IMG/VR virus record: IMGVR_UViG_3300040801_003310 | Coordinates: 1-64,000 of that record | From: a virus | Reading direction: 5' to 3' (one strand) | Length of the DNA: 64,000 nt | Shown here: positions 49,551 to 58,102 of the stretch, piece after piece | Layout of the letters: each line of letters begins with the position of its first letter | Numbering within the stretch: the first letter of the stretch is position 1 | Notes under the pieces: generated by a model | Databases searched by the model: none | What the model saw: only the letters and a program-made list of their open reading frames with translations | Told to the model about the DNA's origin: nothing | Made by a program: the position numbers and the translations under genes

Positions 49551-49786
49551 GATATGTCGATTTTCCCTTGGTGGTTGTTGCCGTCACCGTTAAATAGTTC
49601 ATTAACCATTTCTAGTTGTGCCCTAGAATAGCTTTCATATACCATCTGTAGTTGATTAATCATTGGCTGATTACCAGTGCGGTATGCAAAATTTAGTCGA
49701 GTAACTATGTCACGTATTTTATTTTGTATCTCTTCAAGTGTATGCTCTTTTTTTAACTGAGCAACATTTAATGATGGGTGTTCCAT
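49547..49786 (-). CDS. Conserved small phage protein, 79 aa
   Basis: Helical. EEIQNKIRDIVTRLNFAYRT, then GNQPMINQLQMVYESYSRAQ. I recall a related small protein in cyanophages with the F-A-x-R-T-G-N-Q stretch. ATGA overlap couples it to the gene at 48870. The function is unknown. Confidence 0.65.
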   Translation of the reverse strand: MEHPSLNVAQLKKEHTLEEIQNKIRDIVTRLNFAYRTGNQPMINQLQMVYESYSRAQLEMVNELFNGDGNNHQGKIDIS

Positions 49787-49809
49787 AGTTGATACACTCT
49801 TTGTTCGAT

Positions 49810-50214
49810 TTAAAGATCGCCTTCTTTACGATTCTCTGAATGGTGTACTTCAAACTTTCCACCAGGATAACGACTCTCAAGTTTTTCAACGTTTTCGTCG
49901 ATTAGTTCTTGCATTTCATGATCTAATGCAATACAAGCAACCATAACGTAAAACAAGATATCGCCAAGCTCACGCATCAAGTGGTATCGGTTTTCTTCAG
50001 TTAGCTCCTTGCCTTGCCACTGGATCTTCTTAACAATCTCCATGAACTCACCGGCTTCGGCTGCCATACCATCTGCTGCTGTTAGCAGAGCTGGGATATT
50101 GATATTTGAATGCTTAGTATGCAATGCCTGTAAACGAGCAACCATTGCTTCAAAGTTTTTGCTTTCTTCGGATAGTAATCCGCGAACAAATTCTTTATAA
50201 GTTAAAAGGTCCAT
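49810..50214 (-). CDS. mazG: MazG-like NTP pyrophosphohydrolase
   Basis: All-alpha NTP-PPase fold. AADGMAAEAGEFMEIVKK carries the first E-x-x-E metal pair, and HLMRELGDILFYVMVACIAL the E-x-x-D pair, with LDHEMQELIDENVEKLESRY closing. It is single-domain at 134 residues. Phage MazG proteins hydrolyse (d)NTPs and were proposed to alter (p)ppGpp, which later work questioned. It has its own sigma70-like promoter at 50238-50266. Confidence 0.88.
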   Translation of the reverse strand: MDLLTYKEFVRGLLSEESKNFEAMVARLQALHTKHSNINIPALLTAADGMAAEAGEFMEIVKKIQWQGKELTEENRYHLMRELGDILFYVMVACIALDHEMQELIDENVEKLESRYPGGKFEVHHSENRKEGDL

Positions 50215-50237
50215 ATATACTCCTAGTCTAGACTGTT

Positions 50238-50266
50238 AGTATATAGTGGACCTGCTATGTAGTCAA
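50238..50266 (-). promoter_or_regulatory. Sigma70-type promoter for mazG
   Basis: Minus strand TTGACT (50261-50266), 17 bases, TATACT (50238-50243), with a purine-rich AGGAG ribosome site before the ATG at 50214. Confidence 0.75.
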
Positions 50267-50278
50267 ATAGTTTGGCTA

Positions 50279-51010
50279 TTACCAAGTTGCGGCTGCAGAA
50301 CGAACCCAAATTGGTGTGACCCCATCATAATCGGCAATGCAAACATAAATGTGGCTTGCGTCGCCGACTACCATTCCTTTTGTATCGCCTGCCTCACCTA
50401 CTGTTGTTGGTGGTACTACAGTACGACGTGTTGTATATAAATGGTCAACAAGATACATTTCTGTTGCTTGCGATGAAGTGACAAACTCAAATAGATAATC
50501 GCCTGGTGGGAGATCAAATTCTTTAGTTGCATTATTGAAATAACGGACGCTTACCCCGTTCAAAATGGTTGCTGGTGTATCCAAAACAATGTTCCAGGTT
50601 GACGAAATTACATTTAACTCAACCATAATCGATGTATGTGTATTAGATGCGGGAATATTGGAAAATGCCAATATGATATCACCGCTAACTTCTAATTTAT
50701 GATAGGACCCTTGCGATTGATCCAATGTCGTTGAGCCAGTGGAGACCGAACCATAATTAACCAATTTCAAACGAGGATTAAGAAGAGTTGGGAATCTCAA
50801 ATCAACACCATCTAGGTCGTTGTCCAGTGACTCACCTGTTATTGCTGCTTTGAGCACTGATTTTTGGTGCAGTTCGTTAATTTCATCCCTAACCGTTTCA
50901 AAGTTAGTTTTAATATTGGTAAAATTATCACGAAAGCCTTGACTATCGTTATCTTGACCAGCAATCGGATATGCTGTATCAATTGTATTCGGGTTTACTG
51001 TAGAGGCCAT
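50279..51010 (-). CDS. Tail-fibre-type structural protein, 243 aa
   Basis: The N-terminus (IDTAYPIAGQDNDSQGFRDN, then FTNIKTNFETVRDEINEL) is the collar-like start common in phage fibre proteins. A beta-rich middle follows. The last 50 residues (DTKGMVVGDASHIYVCIADY) match the C-terminus of the 90-residue protein at 53374. It has a GGAG site and the late promoter at 51033-51040. Confidence 0.75.
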   Translation of the reverse strand: MASTVNPNTIDTAYPIAGQDNDSQGFRDNFTNIKTNFETVRDEINELHQKSVLKAAITGESLDNDLDGVDLRFPTLLNPRLKLVNYGSVSTGSTTLDQSQGSYHKLEVSGDIILAFSNIPASNTHTSIMVELNVISSTWNIVLDTPATILNGVSVRYFNNATKEFDLPPGDYLFEFVTSSQATEMYLVDHLYTTRRTVVPPTTVGEAGDTKGMVVGDASHIYVCIADYDGVTPIWVRSAAATW

Positions 51011-51032
51011 TTATATCTCCGTTATTTGCTTA

Positions 51033-51040
51033 TATTTATG
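51033..51040 (-). promoter_or_regulatory. T4-like late promoter
   Basis: Minus strand CATAAATA, 22 bases before the ATG at 51010, with a normal GGAG ribosome site between. Confidence 0.65.
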
Positions 51041-53369
51041 TATTAGCGTCGTTGTCTACTATTTTAACTTGGGGGAACATAATATAGCGATCAAACCTAT
51101 CAGTATCCTCGTACAAATCAACTGGGCTAATAAACCTGGTACTTCCTTGATCGAACGTGGTTTCGTAAATCTCATCAACTGTTGAGTATTGACGATCAAA
51201 GGTAGTCATAATAGCCGATTCCCATTCCTGGTCATCAATGTCCCAGTGTTGGGTTAATCGAAAATCAAGTGTAAATCGATCTAAGAAGAAGTTAATAGTA
51301 TTGAACGGTGATCCAAATCGTTGTTGTATACGATATGCCACTAATTTTGAATTCCCGGGTGTGGTGTATGCAATTACCCAAGCCGGGACAAACCCAAGAA
51401 CTCGTCCATCTTCTTGTTTACTCAACATCCATCTTGGAAGGATCCTAGATACCTGACCGATTTCCGAAATTACCTGGCTACGCATATTTTCCAAACTGTT
51501 TGGATAAACCTCATTAATTTCTTCCTGGATGACATTCCCTGGACCTAAATTAATTACGTTTGCAGCCAAATTGACTTTCTTTGAAATACTAACACCTTGT
51601 GGGTTTACAAGGTCATCAATTACTCTTGAATACACCACTTCGTATAATACATTTCCTTCATCGTCTAGTGCTCTTGCGGTTTTTATTTCGCCTAGTGTGA
51701 TCTGTTTTTTATAATGGTTTAAGTTCATAGCTGCAAAATAATCTTCAATTGCCGCCGGACTTAGCCCATAGGCATGATGATAAATTACATTACTAGCTAC
51801 GCCAAAGTTTGGATCATCGCGGCGATAAATTAACCTAGGATCAAAAACATCAGTGTTTTGCAATATTGTTTCTATTAGATATCGATCGTCTCTTGGCGGC
51901 ATAGCTTTAGCATACAATACATTATATGGTTGATCGTTAATAACCGCTATCATTAATGTAAACTCTTTAACCGCAGATACTAATCCATCACTTGAGTATG
52001 CCTCTACAGTAATTTTAAACGTACGATCAAAAGTAGTAGGATCAATTTCTAAACGAGTACCTCTTTCAGAATCAAACGTCGTTGTACCGCCATCGAGCAT
52101 AAATGTTTTAAATGATGTTCGTCCAACTATATTACCAGATGGAAGCAAACGTAATCCCTGCGGCAATTTGCTATATTCGCCAGCCTTAAATCTATACTGC
52201 AATAGAGAAATAGGATGACTAGCTTCTACATATAATGTGCTGAATTCACCATTATTAACATATCCAAGAAACGCTGGTGTTATCCAAATGACATCGGCCT
52301 CTCCATCGCCAATGAGTGTTATATTATAACTGTACGGAACGCTTGAGATAGCGTTATCAATCTCGCGGAACAATTTTATTTGAAAGTTATAGCTTTGGTT
52401 TACTAATCCAATATCTGGTAGGTAGCCATAAATCCAGCCGCTGGACGAATCCAAGAACAGCCCTGTGGGCAATGCTCCGCCTACTACTGTATATTCAATG
52501 GCATACCCATCAACATCTTCGCCAACTAATTGATAAGCATAAAAATTATCATGGCGAACTTCACCTAAGTTGCCTCCGGTGTAGTTAATTAAGTATGGTC
52601 CACGTTGTGCTATCGAATCGGCTGTAATGAAACCGTTATCGGCAGTAAAGTCAACGTTGTCAGCCGTCATTGCATTTCGACTGAGAACAAAGATTGAATA
52701 CTTTCTTGTGCTTATATCTTTGCCGTCGGTTATTTGCAAAGTGAATTCATATGCGGTACTAACTGATTTTGAACCTATGTCAAATGGATATTGATCATAT
52801 AATGTTCCGTCTCGATCGAACCCAATGAATGCTAAATCAACTTCTAGTGCTGGTGCAATAAACCCAGTTATTCTTCCGTGTTTGGATATTTGTACACCAT
52901 CTGGCAACGTTCCTGAAATAACCTCAATTGTAATTTCATCAATGTCGTCCAGGTCTCTCCATTCAATTTGATAGTCTATAGTAGTACCGTCAAAGTATTG
53001 ACCAATGGATCCACTTGGAGTAATAAACTCTGGTGCATCTTGTCCGGTGACTGTTAGACTAAATGTTCTGTCAGCAATTCGATTCGCTTGTGATGTTGCT
53101 CTAATTGTGAATTTCGATTCGGTATTCTCGGATACCTCTGCCGGTACTCCTTTAAAATCAGCAATTGAAATTGGGATGCCTTCGAGTATTCCGTTCTTTT
53201 GTACTTGTACACCAGCTGGTAATTTCCCTGCCAACAAAGAATACTCAATCTGAGTTGGATCGGTTGGGAAATCTGGATCAATCGCTCGAAGGGCAATCGA
53301 ATAAAATCGTCCTTCAGGAACTGTTCCTAAACTTCCTGCTTCTGTTTGCCAGACTGGTTGTTGAGACAT
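51036..53369 (-). CDS. Large tail/baseplate adhesin with Ig/cadherin-like domains, 777 aa
   Basis: Several putative Ig-like (He_PIG/cadherin type) modules follow one another. The pattern is (L-P-x-G-x-x-x-x-x-G-x-I-x-G), as in GKLPAGVQVQKNGILEGIP, GTLPDGVQISKHGRITGFI, GALPTGLFLDSSSGWIYGY and KLPQGLRLLPSGNIVGRTS. The C-terminal third is different (IYHHAYGLSPAAIEDYFAAM, VDEIYETTFDQGSTRFISPV) and may be the trimerisation or attachment part. It probably forms a host-contact structure. Confidence 0.8.
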   Translation of the reverse strand: MSQQPVWQTEAGSLGTVPEGRFYSIALRAIDPDFPTDPTQIEYSLLAGKLPAGVQVQKNGILEGIPISIADFKGVPAEVSENTESKFTIRATSQANRIADRTFSLTVTGQDAPEFITPSGSIGQYFDGTTIDYQIEWRDLDDIDEITIEVISGTLPDGVQISKHGRITGFIAPALEVDLAFIGFDRDGTLYDQYPFDIGSKSVSTAYEFTLQITDGKDISTRKYSIFVLSRNAMTADNVDFTADNGFITADSIAQRGPYLINYTGGNLGEVRHDNFYAYQLVGEDVDGYAIEYTVVGGALPTGLFLDSSSGWIYGYLPDIGLVNQSYNFQIKLFREIDNAISSVPYSYNITLIGDGEADVIWITPAFLGYVNNGEFSTLYVEASHPISLLQYRFKAGEYSKLPQGLRLLPSGNIVGRTSFKTFMLDGGTTTFDSERGTRLEIDPTTFDRTFKITVEAYSSDGLVSAVKEFTLMIAVINDQPYNVLYAKAMPPRDDRYLIETILQNTDVFDPRLIYRRDDPNFGVASNVIYHHAYGLSPAAIEDYFAAMNLNHYKKQITLGEIKTARALDDEGNVLYEVVYSRVIDDLVNPQGVSISKKVNLAANVINLGPGNVIQEEINEVYPNSLENMRSQVISEIGQVSRILPRWMLSKQEDGRVLGFVPAWVIAYTTPGNSKLVAYRIQQRFGSPFNTINFFLDRFTLDFRLTQHWDIDDQEWESAIMTTFDRQYSTVDEIYETTFDQGSTRFISPVDLYEDTDRFDRYIMFPQVKIVDNDANT

Positions 53370-53373
53370 CTTC

Positions 53374-53655
<282 letters not shown>

Positions 53656-53670
53656 TCATTATAGTTTTAG

Positions 53671-53678
53671 TATTTATC
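53671..53678 (-). promoter_or_regulatory. T4-like late promoter
   Basis: Minus strand GATAAATA, 24 bases before the ATG at 53646. It lies just downstream of the terminator at 53697-53720, so the tail genes begin a fresh late transcript here. Confidence 0.6.
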
Positions 53679-53696
53679 CATAACGCATATCCAAAT

Positions 53697-53720
53697 AAAA
53701 AGCCCCTTGCGGGGCTTTTT
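53697..53720. terminator. Rho-independent terminator
   Basis: AAAAGCCCC, TTGC loop, GGGGCTTTTT: a strong G+C stem with T tracts on both strands. It closes the minus-strand early unit at 53722-55162 before the tail genes. Confidence 0.88.
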
Positions 53721-53721
53721 A

Positions 53722-53889
53722 TTACTTTCTATCTAAGATGTTAAGTAGTTTTTTCGTGGGTTTTTTCTTATCTCGAGGAGGTTTATTTCCTCTAAGTTCT
53801 TTTACAAATGAATCAACTTCAGTTTGGATATCCAATTTGTTGATTTCATTTATAACCTCTTCTAAAAAATCACTCTGCGTTCTTTTCAT
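53722..53889 (-). CDS. Small protein with basic C-terminus, 55 aa
   Basis: Read from ATG 53887-53889: MKRTQSDFLEEVINEINKLD, then a Lys/Arg/Pro tail (RGNKPPRDKKKPTKKLLNIL) and TAA. It overlaps the histone-like gene by 20 bases. The charge pattern suggests nucleic-acid contact. Confidence 0.6.
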   Translation of the reverse strand: MKRTQSDFLEEVINEINKLDIQTEVDSFVKELRGNKPPRDKKKPTKKLLNILDRK

Positions 53890-54046
53890 CAATGATTTCT
53901 TTACGGCGGGTTTTTACAAGTTTACTAATTTCGCCTAGTGCTTTGCGAGCACGGGTACCAGCGGCCTTTACGCCTTTCTCAGTAAACTTTGTATTTTCTG
54001 CGATGTACGCTTCAATTTGAGCTAAGATTTGTTCGTGTGTTGTCAT
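53870..54046 (-). CDS. Histone-H1-like small basic protein, 58 aa
   Basis: From ATG 54044-54046: MTTHEQILAQIEAYIAENTK, then KGVKAAGTRARKALGEISKL and VKTRRKEI. The K-A-A-G-T-R-A-R-K-A-L-x-E-I core is a conserved phage DNA-binding pattern I know from T4-like cyanophages, annotated as histone H1-like. A perfect AAAGGA site lies 8 bases upstream. Confidence 0.72.
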   Translation of the reverse strand: MTTHEQILAQIEAYIAENTKFTEKGVKAAGTRARKALGEISKLVKTRRKEIIDEKNAE

Positions 54047-54071
54047 TGTAAGTTTCCTTTAAAATACGATA

Positions 54072-54347
54072 CTATTTAAGCAAAATATAAAGTCCAAGCA
54101 AGTTAATGGCAGTAAAAACCGAAACCATAACTAAAGTCCAGACTAATTCTCTCTTATAGTAGACATATATGCCAACTGAAGACCCGATAGTATACATAGA
54201 ATACACCATGAGCATATCGGGTTCTTTGGCTGTTAGGGCGAGATATAATGCTGCTGAAGTTTGCATCATAACACTAAACATTTCTAAAAAGAATAGTGTC
54301 GGGCTTTGATGGTAATTCCTTAGCAGGTAATTTTTAACTCGCTCCAC
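54072..54347 (-). CDS. Membrane protein, three segments, 91 aa
   Basis: Hydrophobic segments at about residues 20-38, 45-60 and 70-88 (FFLEMFSVMMQTSAALYLAL; MVYSMYTIGSSVGIYVYY; VMVSVFTAINLLGLYILL). The size would allow a holin, but nothing specific supports that and it is in an early-type cluster. The function is unknown. Confidence 0.65.
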   Translation of the reverse strand: MERVKNYLLRNYHQSPTLFFLEMFSVMMQTSAALYLALTAKEPDMLMVYSMYTIGSSVGIYVYYKRELVWTLVMVSVFTAINLLGLYILLK

Positions 54348-54360
54348 TTCGTAATTATCC

Positions 54361-54828
54361 TTAATTTTCGTTGGCTTGTTTTTTTGCTAGCGTTGCAACC
54401 AACTGAAAATGGTCCCACGCTTCCTTAACCGCAGGAATTTCTAGAAGCTCTCCCGCTTCATCAACCATAGCTTTTACAGCTCGCCTGGCAATTTCGTTTG
54501 TAGACTTGCGATAAATCTGTAGCTGGTCAGAATTCTCAAAACTTTCTTTAAGTTCGTTCCATAATTCAACTTGACGTTCAGTTAGTTTATCCGCCGGGGG
54601 CATGACATCAAAAATGTTTATCAGCTCTGTCGAAATTGCCTTCTCGGCAACTGCACCTGCTGCAACCAGCGCCGCATAATCGGGATTAATTAATCTACGA
54701 GTTGACCGAAACCCCGCTGTAATCGTCAATAAGTGGTGCCCTTTTGGGAGAGCGTTGAACAGGTCGGGGTCATGTACCTGTACTGGATGGTACCTACGGC
54801 CTTTCTTCTTGTAAAAAAGCTCAGACAT
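54361..54828 (-). CDS. Protein with EAWEKYQ-type tail, 155 aa
   Basis: RRYHPVQVHDPDLFNALPKG and LLTITAGFRSTRRLINPDYA form the first half, followed by a helical part (RQVELWNELKESFENSDQLQ). It ends PAVKEAWDHFQLVATLAKK, the tail motif also seen at 14144, 16463 and 20832-21682. It is far from the other members. It overlaps the membrane protein gene upstream. Confidence 0.68.
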   Translation of the reverse strand: MSELFYKKKGRRYHPVQVHDPDLFNALPKGHHLLTITAGFRSTRRLINPDYAALVAAGAVAEKAISTELINIFDVMPPADKLTERQVELWNELKESFENSDQLQIYRKSTNEIARRAVKAMVDEAGELLEIPAVKEAWDHFQLVATLAKKQANEN

Positions 54829-55162
54829 CTACCACTCCTGGAGTTCCTATTACAATTGACAATGCAAACAATATGACTAACACCGCCAAGAGTACCATCC
54901 CTGGCGTATCTAGTCCGTTGGTTTTTCCGTTTGTTGGCATAACCAATCCGTAGAACTGAACCAGCGGGAATATTACCAATAACCCCCACCATTTATTATG
55001 GCCAATATTTTCCCACCGCCACATCGACACCATTAGCTGAGCAATAATCAGCAAGATCATTAGTGTTAACGAAAGCGACAACGAAACGTTAGCCATTGCG
55101 ACTGCTAAAGAAAAAAGAATATTTATCCCAACTATAGATAAAAAATAAAACACCCGTGTCAT
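54821..55162 (-). CDS. DUF805-like membrane protein, 113 aa
   Basis: Four hydrophobic segments. MWRWENIGHNKWWGLLVIFP resembles the DUF805 signature R-x-H-D-x-G-x-S-x-W-W between segments. DUF805 inner-membrane proteins have no known function. It is early, at the head of a minus-strand unit. Confidence 0.65.
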   Translation of the reverse strand: MTRVFYFLSIVGINILFSLAVAMANVSLSLSLTLMILLIIAQLMVSMWRWENIGHNKWWGLLVIFPLVQFYGLVMPTNGKTNGLDTPGMVLLAVLVILFALSIVIGTPGVVDV

Positions 55163-55186
55163 AGTCGACTCCTAACGCTCAAAAAG

Positions 55187-55233
55187 AAACCCGCGAATGC
55201 CATGAGGTATGTTCAATACATGGCACTCACGGG
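55187..55233 (-). terminator. Rho-independent terminator
   Basis: On the minus strand CCCGTGAGTGCCATG, a 14-base loop, CATGGCATTCGCGGG (two mismatches), then TTTCTTTTT. It follows the gene at 55253 and separates it from the DUF805-like gene. Confidence 0.82.
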
Positions 55234-55252
55234 CTCCTTCGCCCTGATGGGC

Positions 55253-55630
55253 TTATTCAGCGATTGCTTCGGCGAGCTCTTTCTCGATGAACTCTTCAAC
55301 CTTTGGGTCAGACTTGCCAGACTTAGCCTTGGTCTTGACGTTCTTGGTGATGGTTGCCTTGACCTCAGCACGCTTACCTGCTTTGCTCTTCTCGGCAATT
55401 TTCAGGTCAACAACCTCGGCCTCAACGTCGTTGAGTTCGGTATTTGCGCGGAGCCACTCGAGAGCAGCCAGTTTGGTCATACCGGACGGTAGTTCATGCA
55501 GTTTGATATCCGTGCATCCTGCTTTGTCCAGGATCTTAACACGGGCTGCGAGATCGTTCGCCCAACGAGGTTTAACGGTGCCATCAGCATTGACAGCGGT
55601 ACCAACAACAGTAAAGGTTTTTTCGCTCAT
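55253..55630 (-). CDS. Hypothetical early protein, 125 aa
   Basis: I prefer the ATG at 55630 (MSEKTFTVVGTAVNADGTVK), 8 bases from AAAGGAG, over the ATG two codons earlier. LHELPSGMTKLAALEWLRAN and VEAEVVDLKIAEKSKAGKRA are followed by an acidic end. It is monocistronic: strong promoter at 55784-55812 and terminator at 55187-55233. Such isolation implies high early expression. Confidence 0.7.
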   Translation of the reverse strand: MSEKTFTVVGTAVNADGTVKPRWANDLAARVKILDKAGCTDIKLHELPSGMTKLAALEWLRANTELNDVEAEVVDLKIAEKSKAGKRAEVKATITKNVKTKAKSGKSDPKVEEFIEKELAEAIAE

Positions 55631-55783
55631 AATCATTCTCCTTTAGAGAAATTGACGTTAATGTAAATTGGCATTTTATGCCGGTTAAGTTAGCCTTCTC
55701 GGCCGGTATTTGAAAACACTTACAAGGTTTTCTATTGTAACTGTTTTCGGTTCTGGTTGAACAGTACCATTCAACATAATACT
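55631..55783 (-). other. Long 5' leader of the 55253 gene
   Basis: About 145 bases between the expected transcript start and the ATG, with no gene. It contains GCCGGTTAAG and GGCCGGTATT segments and AAAACACTTACAAGGTTTTC. These could form short stems, but nothing matches a riboswitch I know. Confidence 0.4.
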
Positions 55784-55812
55784 ATTATAATGGTTTTCGG
55801 TTCGGTTGTCAA
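55784..55812 (-). promoter_or_regulatory. Sigma70-type early promoter
   Basis: Minus strand TTGACA (55807-55812), 17 bases, TATAAT (55784-55789). Near-perfect consensus, without the TTTTAATTACTA block of the cassettes. Confidence 0.88.
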
Positions 55813-55819
55813 CCGGTTT

Positions 55820-56023
55820 TTAAAGTCTGATCATCCACGGTGCAGGATTATAGTTGGATCCGCCCGACCGAACTTCAACCGGTATTGAGATAACATTATT
55901 CATACCATACTGCGCACTCAGCATCTGCTGGGCGGCAAACGATGAATCTGCTTGGAATCGAACCGTATGAGGGATACGGCTGTTGCCATTTCGAACGTAG
56001 ACTTTTGCTTCCCAAGTTTTCAT
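55820..56023 (-). CDS. Conserved small phage protein, 67 aa
   Basis: The ATG at 56023 gives MKTWEAKVYVRNGNSRIPHT, then VRFQADSSFAAQQMLSAQYG. It looks like a beta-beta-alpha unit I recall from cyanophages (Q-A-D-S-x-x-A-A-x-Q-x-L-x-x-Q-Y-G). GATAAATA lies 5 bases upstream and there is no Shine-Dalgarno. Confidence 0.68.
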   Translation of the reverse strand: MKTWEAKVYVRNGNSRIPHTVRFQADSSFAAQQMLSAQYGMNNVISIPVEVRSGGSNYNPAPWMIRL

Positions 56024-56028
56024 ATTGA

Positions 56029-56036
56029 TATTTATC
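56029..56036 (-). promoter_or_regulatory. T4-like late promoter, leaderless configuration
   Basis: Minus strand GATAAATA, then TCAAT, then the ATG at 56023. It is the only late motif I found in this early-type region. Confidence 0.6.
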
Positions 56037-56291
56037 CTACTTAACCGGAATCTCACCATCGTGGACCAGACGATCCATAATCCACCAATCTGTAAGGATC
56101 TTTCGACGGCCATTTTTCGACACCGCATAATGCGGTGGAATGGGTTGCCAGCCACGATTAAACCCTCTCTGCTTTTTCAACGGCTTAAGGATGCCGTCGA
56201 TCTTCATCGAGTAAAGTTTCTCCTCACTCAGATGCCAGAAATATCCCGGAAACCCTTTGACAGCAGCAAACCCGTCGGGTATCCTAATCAT
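56037..56291 (-). CDS. Hypothetical protein, NUMOD4-like, 84 aa
   Basis: GFPGYFWHLSEEKLYSMKID, then PHYAVSKNGRRKILTDWWIM, resembles the Y-x-V-S-x-x-G motif of NUMOD4 modules found with HNH endonucleases, but no HNH domain is attached. Whether this is a remnant of a homing nuclease cannot be decided. Confidence 0.5.
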   Translation of the reverse strand: MIRIPDGFAAVKGFPGYFWHLSEEKLYSMKIDGILKPLKKQRGFNRGWQPIPPHYAVSKNGRRKILTDWWIMDRLVHDGEIPVK

Positions 56292-56926
56292 TTGCCGTTC
56301 CAGCCTTTAAGGGTTGCTAACGTGAGTTCCGACAAGAACCCGTCGTCTGGAATCAAAAACGTTTCCTCAATCGATTCAAACTTAAACTCTCGGGTCTTGT
56401 CCTTCAAGTCGTCTCCATATATCGCCCAAACGTTATGATTAGTCCAGCGGGTCACTCGGCCGACTTTCAACGTTTTATATTGGCCAACACCAAACACCCA
56501 ATCGCCTTTCTTGAGTTCTTGCTTGAACTTGTTGATTGGTGCTTTCTTTTCGACCGGCTCGTGTGTTTGTACGTTGCGTTGATATTTGGTTTTGTGCTGC
56601 CCAACAAGAACGTCAGCATGCTGCGTTCCAATTCGACCTTTTTTGATCTTGCCTTGGTCGTCTTCGGCCTCGTACAAATATGTGCCGCCATATGCGGAAA
56701 TTCGTTTGCCGTCAGTTCCGAGGCTAACCTCAAGACCGTAAAGGAGACCAATTGTTCCTGCGGTTGCAGTAGCTCTGACCTCAATAAAAACGCCGTCGGG
56801 TACTGTTACCTCACCAACCTTTGTGAAGTGGTAACGAGTGTAAGCCCGACCTCGATAATCTTTGAGCTGCTCTTCTTTGGTTTCAACACCTTGACAAGAC
56901 TTTAGCAGTTCTTCATAACCGGCCAT
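56288..56926 (-). CDS. Hypothetical early protein, 212 aa
   Basis: An all-beta first half (GEVTVPDGVFIEVRATATAG, TIGLLYGLEVSLGTDGKRIS) and a second beta unit (LKKGDWVFGVGQYKTLKVGR) with a KOW-like G-D-W-V. No enzyme motif. It overlaps its neighbours on both sides. Confidence 0.6.
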   Translation of the reverse strand: MAGYEELLKSCQGVETKEEQLKDYRGRAYTRYHFTKVGEVTVPDGVFIEVRATATAGTIGLLYGLEVSLGTDGKRISAYGGTYLYEAEDDQGKIKKGRIGTQHADVLVGQHKTKYQRNVQTHEPVEKKAPINKFKQELKKGDWVFGVGQYKTLKVGRVTRWTNHNVWAIYGDDLKDKTREFKFESIEETFLIPDDGFLSELTLATLKGWNGK

Positions 56927-57134
56927 TAAACTCCCCCAACGTCATCACTTTCTCAAACGTGCGGCCTCGGCCGTCAAAATTCATCGGCGTAACAAAGCGG
57001 ATCACTTCGCGGGTGCCTTCGCGCACATAACCAAAGCATTTATTCTGGCGCAGAATATAGAAATGATTCGGAACATGGTAATCTACATTCCATTTCGTTG
57101 TCTCTTTGTACAATCCCATTTTCTGATCCGCCAT
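56913..57134 (-). CDS. Hypothetical early protein, 73 aa
   Basis: MADQKMGLYKETTKWNVDYH, then beta strands (HFYILRQNKCFGYVREGTRE, VIRFVTPMNF). Small and probably globular. Overlaps the gene at 56288. Unknown function. Confidence 0.58.
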   Translation of the reverse strand: MADQKMGLYKETTKWNVDYHVPNHFYILRQNKCFGYVREGTREVIRFVTPMNFDGRGRTFEKVMTLGEFNGRL

Positions 57135-57135
57135 T

Positions 57136-57570
57136 TTATGAACCCATGCTAAATTGTACTATCTGAGTGCCGCCTTCGTCAACCGATTTTACACGCACAC
57201 CTTCAAGGAATACGTGATGGTAATCTTTAACCGTGTGGATCATTTCGTTGGCCAGCACTGCTATATCAATCCAGCGCGGTTCGATGATTGGCTCACTTTG
57301 GTAATTATGTGCGTCACCACGTTGCACCCAAAAGTCGTCAACGGTTTCCACAAAAATGCACCGCCCGGTCAATGCTATAGCGTCGAGTGATGCCGGGACT
57401 GAATAAATTACTGCCACCTTACCAAGTTCGGGGTTTCGAATCAGATCAAACAGGTGCCGATCATGTACTCGCTGCGCCCATTCTTGTTCAATACGCTCAT
57501 CCGAAAGGTCACGATGCGGTTCGATTTGGCGATTGATCAATTTGATAATTGGCGTATATTTCTCTTTCAT
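57136..57570 (-). CDS. Hypothetical early protein, 144 aa
   Basis: KLINRQIEPHRDLSDERIEQ begins a helical region, followed by alternating strands (LGKVAVIYSVPASLDAIALT, RCIFVETVDDFWVQRGDAHN) and helices (IAVLANEMIHTVKDYHHVFL). The Rossmann-like order is suggestive only. Overlaps the winged-helix-like gene by 4 bases. Confidence 0.6.
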   Translation of the reverse strand: MKEKYTPIIKLINRQIEPHRDLSDERIEQEWAQRVHDRHLFDLIRNPELGKVAVIYSVPASLDAIALTGRCIFVETVDDFWVQRGDAHNYQSEPIIEPRWIDIAVLANEMIHTVKDYHHVFLEGVRVKSVDEGGTQIVQFSMGS

Positions 57571-57854
57571 TCTACGAATCCACCTAGTTTAACCCACTCG
57601 ACATATTCAGGTTTAAGCTCGATTGTGATCTCAAATCCCTTAACCGTTCCTTGTCGCGGTCCAAAATAAATATTATACTGGTTGCGCCCAATGATCGTTG
57701 CTATCCCACGTTCAACAAGTTTACGACATGCATTAACTTCTCGTCGACCAGAACTTTGCGTATCGTACCCAGCTGAATGCCGCCAGTGGCCGAGACGCAG
57801 CCCACGACTGGTGATGTCTTTGAGAACCTGTTGTTCGGTTTTGCCCAGCTTCAT
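57567..57854 (-). CDS. Winged-helix-like small protein, 95 aa
   Basis: KTEQQVLKDITSRGLRLGHW and RREVNACRKLVERGIATIIG look like helices H1-H3 of a winged helix, with QYNIYFGPRQGTVKGFEITI as the wing. DNA-binding regulation is possible. It is coupled by ATGA overlaps to its neighbours. Confidence 0.55.
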   Translation of the reverse strand: MKLGKTEQQVLKDITSRGLRLGHWRHSAGYDTQSSGRREVNACRKLVERGIATIIGRNQYNIYFGPRQGTVKGFEITIELKPEYVEWVKLGGFVE

Positions 57855-58102
57855 TCGAGTATCAACGTTTCAGACATGAAACCACGCGACTTGACACGAC
57901 GGTAGCCAACAAACCGCAAATAACTCGGTCCAATGTCATAACCGCTGCCATCCTGGGCGACGAGGCGCTCCTTGTACAGATAGAGCTCGTTGCCCACTTT
58001 CATATCTTTGTAAGACAGCCATCCAGGGACTTCAATGAGCGCGAACACCGGAACGAACCACGGAGTTTCGTTAATTACTTCCTGGTACTCACTTACTCTC
58101 AT
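57851..58102 (-). CDS. Hypothetical early protein, 83 aa
   Basis: The ATG at 58102 gives MRVSEYQEVINETPWFVPVF. The longer frame would overlap the next gene deeply. Beta-rich (ALIEVPGWLSYKDMKVGNEL, YLRFVGYRRVKSRGFMSETL). Unknown function. Confidence 0.58.
   Translation of the reverse strand: MRVSEYQEVINETPWFVPVFALIEVPGWLSYKDMKVGNELYLYKERLVAQDGSGYDIGPSYLRFVGYRRVKSRGFMSETLILE

Noticed and set aside
54072-54347. Holin
   Set aside because: Size and membrane segments would allow it, but it sits in an early-type cluster with no lysis partner, so the call is not supported.
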